From Algorimicrobium hallyeonense (GTDB lineage: Bacteria > Bacteroidota > Bacteroidia > Flavobacteriales > Flavobacteriaceae): DNA of 64,000 bases. Location of the stretch: positions 477,674 to 541,673 of the forward strand of contig NZ_JBHSLA010000003.1 of assembly GCF_042657385.1 (NCBI RefSeq), read 5' to 3'. How positions within the stretch are numbered: position 1 is the first letter of the stretch; each line of letters starts with the position of its first letter. The position numbers and the translations under genes are program-made. This document shows positions 61,381 to 64,000 of the stretch, piece by piece. The notes below the pieces were generated by a model. It had not been told where the DNA came from. It did no database searches and saw only the letters and a program-made list of their open reading frames with translations.

Positions 61381-62169
61381 TTAATTTTCTAAAACTTCCA
61401 TAAAGTTATTGTTTTTAATTCTACTTTGGCTAGCCAAAGTAGAATTAAGTTTCGCATATTTTATTGGTGGTACCTTTCCCAGAGCATCATGTGGTCTTTT
61501 ATTGTTGTAATCGTCCATCCAAATTTGGGTTTGTTCCCTCACTTGGTCAATATGCTCAAATATATATTTATTCAATACACCTCTTCTATATGAGCCGTTG
61601 AACCGTTCTATAAAGGCATTTTGAGTGGGTTTCCCCGGTTGAATGTATTTAAAGTCTATCTCGTGCATCTGGCTCCATTCAAAGGCTATCTTTGCTATAA
61701 ACTCTGGTCCGTTGTCCATACGTATCTTTTGGGGCTTACCCTTTTTATTGATTAGGTGATTAAGCACCCAAACCACCCGATTACTGGTCAGTGAAAAATC
61801 TATTTCTATATGAAGGGCCTCTCTATTGAAATCATCAATGATATTAAAGGCTCGAAAACGCCTCTTGTTTTCCAATACATCAGTTACAAAATCCATACTC
61901 CAGGTATGGTTAAGTTCATTTGGCACTTCTAAAGGTTCTTTAACACGTGCAGGCAAACGTTTCTTTGCTTTTCTCCTCAAAGGAAGTCCCAACGAAACAT
62001 AAACCCTGTGCACGCGTTTATGGTTCCATGGCTTGCCTTCTTCCCGCAACTGGTCATAAGCCTTCCAAAAACCTTCTTCAGAGTGTTCTTTAGCTTTTTG
62101 CTGTAAAGCTTGTTCTATCTCGGAATCATCCTTGCCCAATGGGGTGTAATAATACACGCTCTTACTCAT
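61381..62169 (-). CDS. IS3-family transposase OrfB (integrase catalytic part)
   Basis: The 262-residue part beginning MSKSVYYYTPLG includes the HTH_21-like segment (RRKAKKRLPARVKEPLEVPN) and the DDE integrase core: D in WSMDFVTD, D in IRMDNGPEF and E in AFIERFNGSYR. The C-terminal RPHDALGKVPPIKYA is typical. The frame is open upstream to the slippery site in orfA, so the active enzyme is probably OrfAB made by -1 frameshifting and the ATG used here need not be a real start. It looks intact. Confidence 0.93.
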   Translation of the reverse strand: MSKSVYYYTPLGKDDSEIEQALQQKAKEHSEEGFWKAYDQLREEGKPWNHKRVHRVYVSLGLPLRRKAKKRLPARVKEPLEVPNELNHTWSMDFVTDVLENKRRFRAFNIIDDFNREALHIEIDFSLTSNRVVWVLNHLINKKGKPQKIRMDNGPEFIAKIAFEWSQMHEIDFKYIQPGKPTQNAFIERFNGSYRRGVLNKYIFEHIDQVREQTQIWMDDYNNKRPHDALGKVPPIKYAKLNSTLASQSRIKNNNFMEVLEN

Positions 62170-62243
62170 ATTCAGGACACGGCACGCCCTACTGATACCG
62201 TAATGAATAAGTTCCTTGGTGATACTCCTTTTACGGCAGGGCT

Positions 62244-62522
62244 TTAAAGCTTTTTTTCTATGATCTCTTTGGCCATTTGATGGTCAAGCGCTAAAGTAGC
62301 ATACATCTGTTTGAGCTTACGGTTTTCTTCCTCGAGCTCTTTTAGCCGTTTAAGCTCTTTTGAGTTCATTCCAGCATATTTGGAACGCCATTTGTAAAAA
62401 CTGGCCGAACTCACTCCGTGTTCCCTGCTTATCTGATCAACGCTCTTGCCGTTGTCAAACTCCTTTAAAATCTTTGCGATCTGTTGTGGACTAAATTTAC
62501 TTTTTCTCATAATACTGTTCAA
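62244..62522 (-). CDS. IS3-family transposase OrfA
   Basis: The 92-residue protein has a helix-turn-helix (KFSPQQIAKILKEFDNGKSV, ISREHGVSSASFYKWRSKY) that binds the terminal repeats, and a leucine-zipper tail (LKRLKELEEENRKLKQMY) for dimerisation. It ends EKKL, at the slippery heptamer. Confidence 0.93.
   Translation of the reverse strand: MNSIMRKSKFSPQQIAKILKEFDNGKSVDQISREHGVSSASFYKWRSKYAGMNSKELKRLKELEEENRKLKQMYATLALDHQMAKEIIEKKL
62250..62256 (-). other. Programmed -1 ribosomal frameshift site A-AAA-AAG in orfA/orfB
   Basis: On the minus strand the heptamer A AAA AAG, in the orfA frame gaA AAA AAG, lies two codons before the orfA stop. A -1 slip there enters the orfB frame, which has no stop between the site and the OrfB ATG 27 codons later. 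This is the usual signal of IS3 elements. Confidence 0.85.
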
Positions 62523-62544
62523 ATTTAAGATTATTATTCTACTT

Positions 62545-62841
62545 TTAAACAGTTCGGTTATAAGGGAAGCTTACAAAACTGCCTCTGACGTATTTAGTAA
62601 ATTCAAGAGCATTTATTTTTACAGCTTGCGTTTTTAGTCCAACAAAAAATTCTTTCGCTTGTTCTTTTGGAAGAGCATTTTTCATATCGTCTGAAAACAA
62701 TTCAAATATTCTGCTATAATCGCTGGAATTGAAAAATTTCTCAAACTTTTCAGCAATATTTTTGTCGTTCTCTTTCTCTGTTTGAGCAAAACTTAAAATT
62801 GAAGTGAAAAGTAAAATGATAAGTAACGGTGTTTTTTTCAT
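62545..62841 (-). pseudogene. 5' fragment of an exported protein gene, cut off by the IS3 element
   Basis: The frame begins MKKTPLLIILLFTSILSFAQ, a signal peptide, and continues with NIAEKFEKFFNSSDYSRIFE and ELFSDDMKNALPKEQAKEFF, a pattern I associate with the N-terminal DUF3887-like part of exported serine hydrolases of Flavobacteriaceae. Base 62575 is the end of the IS element, so the last ten or so residues (VSFPYNRTV) are read from it. No matching 3' part is seen on the other side of the IS. The gene is thus truncated and probably non-functional. Confidence 0.75.
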
Positions 62842-62850
62842 AATTGTGGG

Positions 62851-62975
62851 CAACGGTTAGTATATGAAAAGTAGGCGATTTCGAAGTACTAAACTTTCGG
62901 TTAAGCACAAAGTTTGATACAAGCTAAAAGCCTTGAATTTACTAGTGTTTCGCCTATTTTTTATATACATTGTTG
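62851..62975. repeat. 125-bp imperfect palindromic element between two genes
   Basis: The arms 62851-62878 (CAACGGTTAGTATATG then AAAAGTAGGCGA) and 62950-62975 (TCGCCTA then TTTTTTATATACATTGTTG) are complementary along almost their whole length, around a 71-base spacer. The arms end close to the stop of the CDF gene and the start of the truncated gene. The layout recalls attC-like or MITE-like elements flanking gene cassettes; the attC consensus itself (RYYYAAC/GTTRRRY) is not fully met. Confidence 0.6.
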
Positions 62976-62989
62976 TGTGCTGCCTTTTT

Positions 62990-63859
62990 TTATTCATTCG
63001 GTTCAATATGAATCAGTACGTGTCCTAAATTTGGTATTTCTTTCCGTAAATAATCCTTTAATTTATGTGCAATATCGTGACCTGATTTTACTGTAATTTC
63101 ACTATCGACAATTGCGTGTAAATCAACGTGAAATTTCATTCCAGATTTTCGGATAAAACATTTTTCTGTGTCTAAAACACCTTTAACCTCTAATGATCTT
63201 TCTCTAATTTCAAGTATCAGGTCGTCATAAAGTTGTTCGTCCATAACTTCACCTAATGCTGGTCGTAATATTAAATAACTATTATATAAGATAAATGCAG
63301 AAGCAAATAAGGCTGCCCAATCATCTGCTGTTTCATAACCTTGTCCAAATATGATTGCTATTGAAATTCCGATAAAAGCCATTACAGAAGTTATTGCATC
63401 ACTTCTATGATGCCAAGCATCTGCTTTAAGAGATGAACTGTTGGTTTGTTTACTTTTCTTAATTACTATTTGAAATGAAATTTCTTTCCAAATTATTATT
63501 AGACCCAAAACAATTAAAGTCCAAGATTTCGGAATTTTATGAGGTGTCTGAATATTTTGAATGCTTTCATAAGCAATTATTGTAGCAGAAACAACAAGAA
63601 AGGCAACTACTCCAAATGTAATTAATGGTTCAATTTTTCCGTGTCCATAAGGGTGGTTTTCGTCTGCTGGTCGTTTTGCATATTTAAAACCTAATAGAAC
63701 TAAAAATGAAGCGAAAATATCAGTTGTTGATTCAATCGCATCTGCAATTAAAGCATATGAATTGCCAAAGAATCCTGCAAGCCCTTTAATCAAAGCTAAA
63801 GCAGTATTTCCAATTATGCTGAAATAGGTTGTTTGTATTGCAGTTTGTTCGTTATTCAT
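62990..63859 (-). CDS. Cation diffusion facilitator (CDF) family metal transporter
   Basis: The 289-residue protein has the CDF layout: about five to six membrane segments in residues 10-200 and a cytosolic C-terminal domain (about 205-289). Metal-site residues are visible in ALIADAIESTTDIFASF and in LKADAWHHRSDAITS, with the loop NHPYGHGKIEPL typical of the FieF/CzcD branch. The C-terminal domain has FHVDLHAIVDSEITV and HVLIHIEPNE. It exports Zn2+, Fe2+ or similar ions by H+ antiport. The start is only 14 bases from the end of a second IS element, which probably removed its original promoter. Confidence 0.93.
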   Translation of the reverse strand: MNNEQTAIQTTYFSIIGNTALALIKGLAGFFGNSYALIADAIESTTDIFASFLVLLGFKYAKRPADENHPYGHGKIEPLITFGVVAFLVVSATIIAYESIQNIQTPHKIPKSWTLIVLGLIIIWKEISFQIVIKKSKQTNSSSLKADAWHHRSDAITSVMAFIGISIAIIFGQGYETADDWAALFASAFILYNSYLILRPALGEVMDEQLYDDLILEIRERSLEVKGVLDTEKCFIRKSGMKFHVDLHAIVDSEITVKSGHDIAHKLKDYLRKEIPNLGHVLIHIEPNE

Positions 63860-63873
63860 TCGTTTTTTTTAGG

Positions 63874-64000
63874 TGTCTCGTCCTGAAATATGGCTACAGG
63901 TTAAAATTGAATTTACGCTGATAATTGATATACCATATTAGGTGTTTTATAGTCTAAAGATAAATGTAATCTTATTTGATTGTATAAATTAATTGCATTT
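63874..64000 (-). mobile_element. End of a second IS3-type element at the window edge
   Basis: From TGTCTCGTCCTGAAATATGG onwards the sequence is non-coding for about 40 bases and then enters the end of a transposase-like frame that runs off the right edge. The TG end and the distance to the transposase stop fit an IS3-type terminus. The other end lies outside the window. Confidence 0.6.
63913..64000 (-). CDS. IS3-type transposase OrfB, C-terminal fragment (runs off window)
   Basis: The 28 readable residues are NAINLYNQIRLHLSLDYKTP followed by NMVYQLSA and a stop. This YNxxRxHxSLxxxTP pattern is the usual C-terminal end of IS3-family OrfB (compare RPHDALGKVPP in the complete element, from which it differs). 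The N-terminal part lies beyond the window. Confidence 0.75.
   Translation of the reverse strand, partial: NAINLYNQIRLHLSLDYKTPNMVYQLSA

Larger units (their letters stand above)
61355..62575 (-). mobile_element. IS3-family insertion sequence, complete
   Basis: A 1221-bp element with terminal inverted repeats TGTAAGCTTCCC at both ends (61355-61366 and 62564-62575), followed by a second matched block GAACTG. Ends are TG...CA as usual for IS3. It codes for overlapping OrfA and OrfB on the minus strand. No 3- or 4-bp target duplication is seen (ATG on the left, AAA on the right), which suggests a deletion or recombination next to the element after insertion. Confidence 0.88.

Noticed and set aside
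62851..62975. Canonical integron attC site
   Set aside because: The palindrome is clear but the core ends do not match RYYYAAC/GTTRRRY and no integrase is in the window, so only attC-like is claimed.

Overview
The window is AT-rich bacterial chromosome that looks like a marine or environmental member of the Flavobacteriaceae (Bacteroidota). The evidence is direct: four large or medium cell-surface proteins end in, or resemble, type IX secretion system (T9SS) sorting domains; promoters fit the Bacteroidota pattern (TTG, about 20 bases, TAnnTTTG) and Shine-Dalgarno sequences are mostly absent; rpsF-rpsR-rplI has no ssb between rpsF and rpsR; and succinate dehydrogenase is encoded in the order sdhC-sdhA-sdhB. 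No rRNA, tRNA or CRISPR array was found.

Layout. 1-4300: a leftward run of small secreted or membrane proteins, a DinB-type protein and a CrtI/RetSat-like FAD oxidoreductase with a small membrane partner. 4600-17600: housekeeping genes (rdgB, hpf, rlmH, nadC, a YihY-type membrane protein, priA, a LytTR response regulator, rpsF-rpsR-rplI, a GDPD lipoprotein, hisS), several closed by clear intrinsic terminators. 17675-39524: a 22-kb leftward cluster of four exported proteins, among them an M14 carboxypeptidase with fourteen 28-residue repeats and a 3145-residue HYR-repeat protein with nine 76-residue repeats. 40000-48940: DoxDA-like membrane protein, GEVED/T9SS protein, GH3-family enzyme, HExxH metallopeptidase-like protein and sdhCAB. 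49250-53627: two tandem-domain universal stress proteins and a TPR sensor kinase with its response regulator. 53808-56729: POTRA/beta-barrel outer-membrane protein and an unknown one-TM protein. 57090-61315: a compact accessory cluster of mostly unknown genes (tiny Cys protein, TerB-like, coiled-coil membrane protein, VWA-like lipoprotein, DNase I-fold enzyme, small exported Cys protein). 61355-64000: mobile DNA, with a complete IS3-family element, a gene cut off by it, a 125-bp palindromic element, a CDF metal transporter and the end of a second IS3-type element at the window edge.

The most interesting signals are regulatory. First, all four exported-protein genes of the 17.7-39.5 kb cluster carry the same element upstream (GAAATGCA, usually as two copies 20 bases apart), which suggests a dedicated regulon. 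Second, hpf and the first usp gene share a CRP/FNR-type palindrome TATGA-N6-TCATA placed exactly 37 bases before the -7 box in both. Third, a 20-base inverted-repeat motif (19/20 identical) occurs just after the kinase/regulator pair and in front of the 57.4-61.3 kb cluster. Fourth, four direct repeats with exact 11-base phasing precede the unknown gene that starts at 56729. The 57.4-61.3 kb cluster is the best candidate for an undescribed multi-gene system; its function cannot be told from sequence alone.
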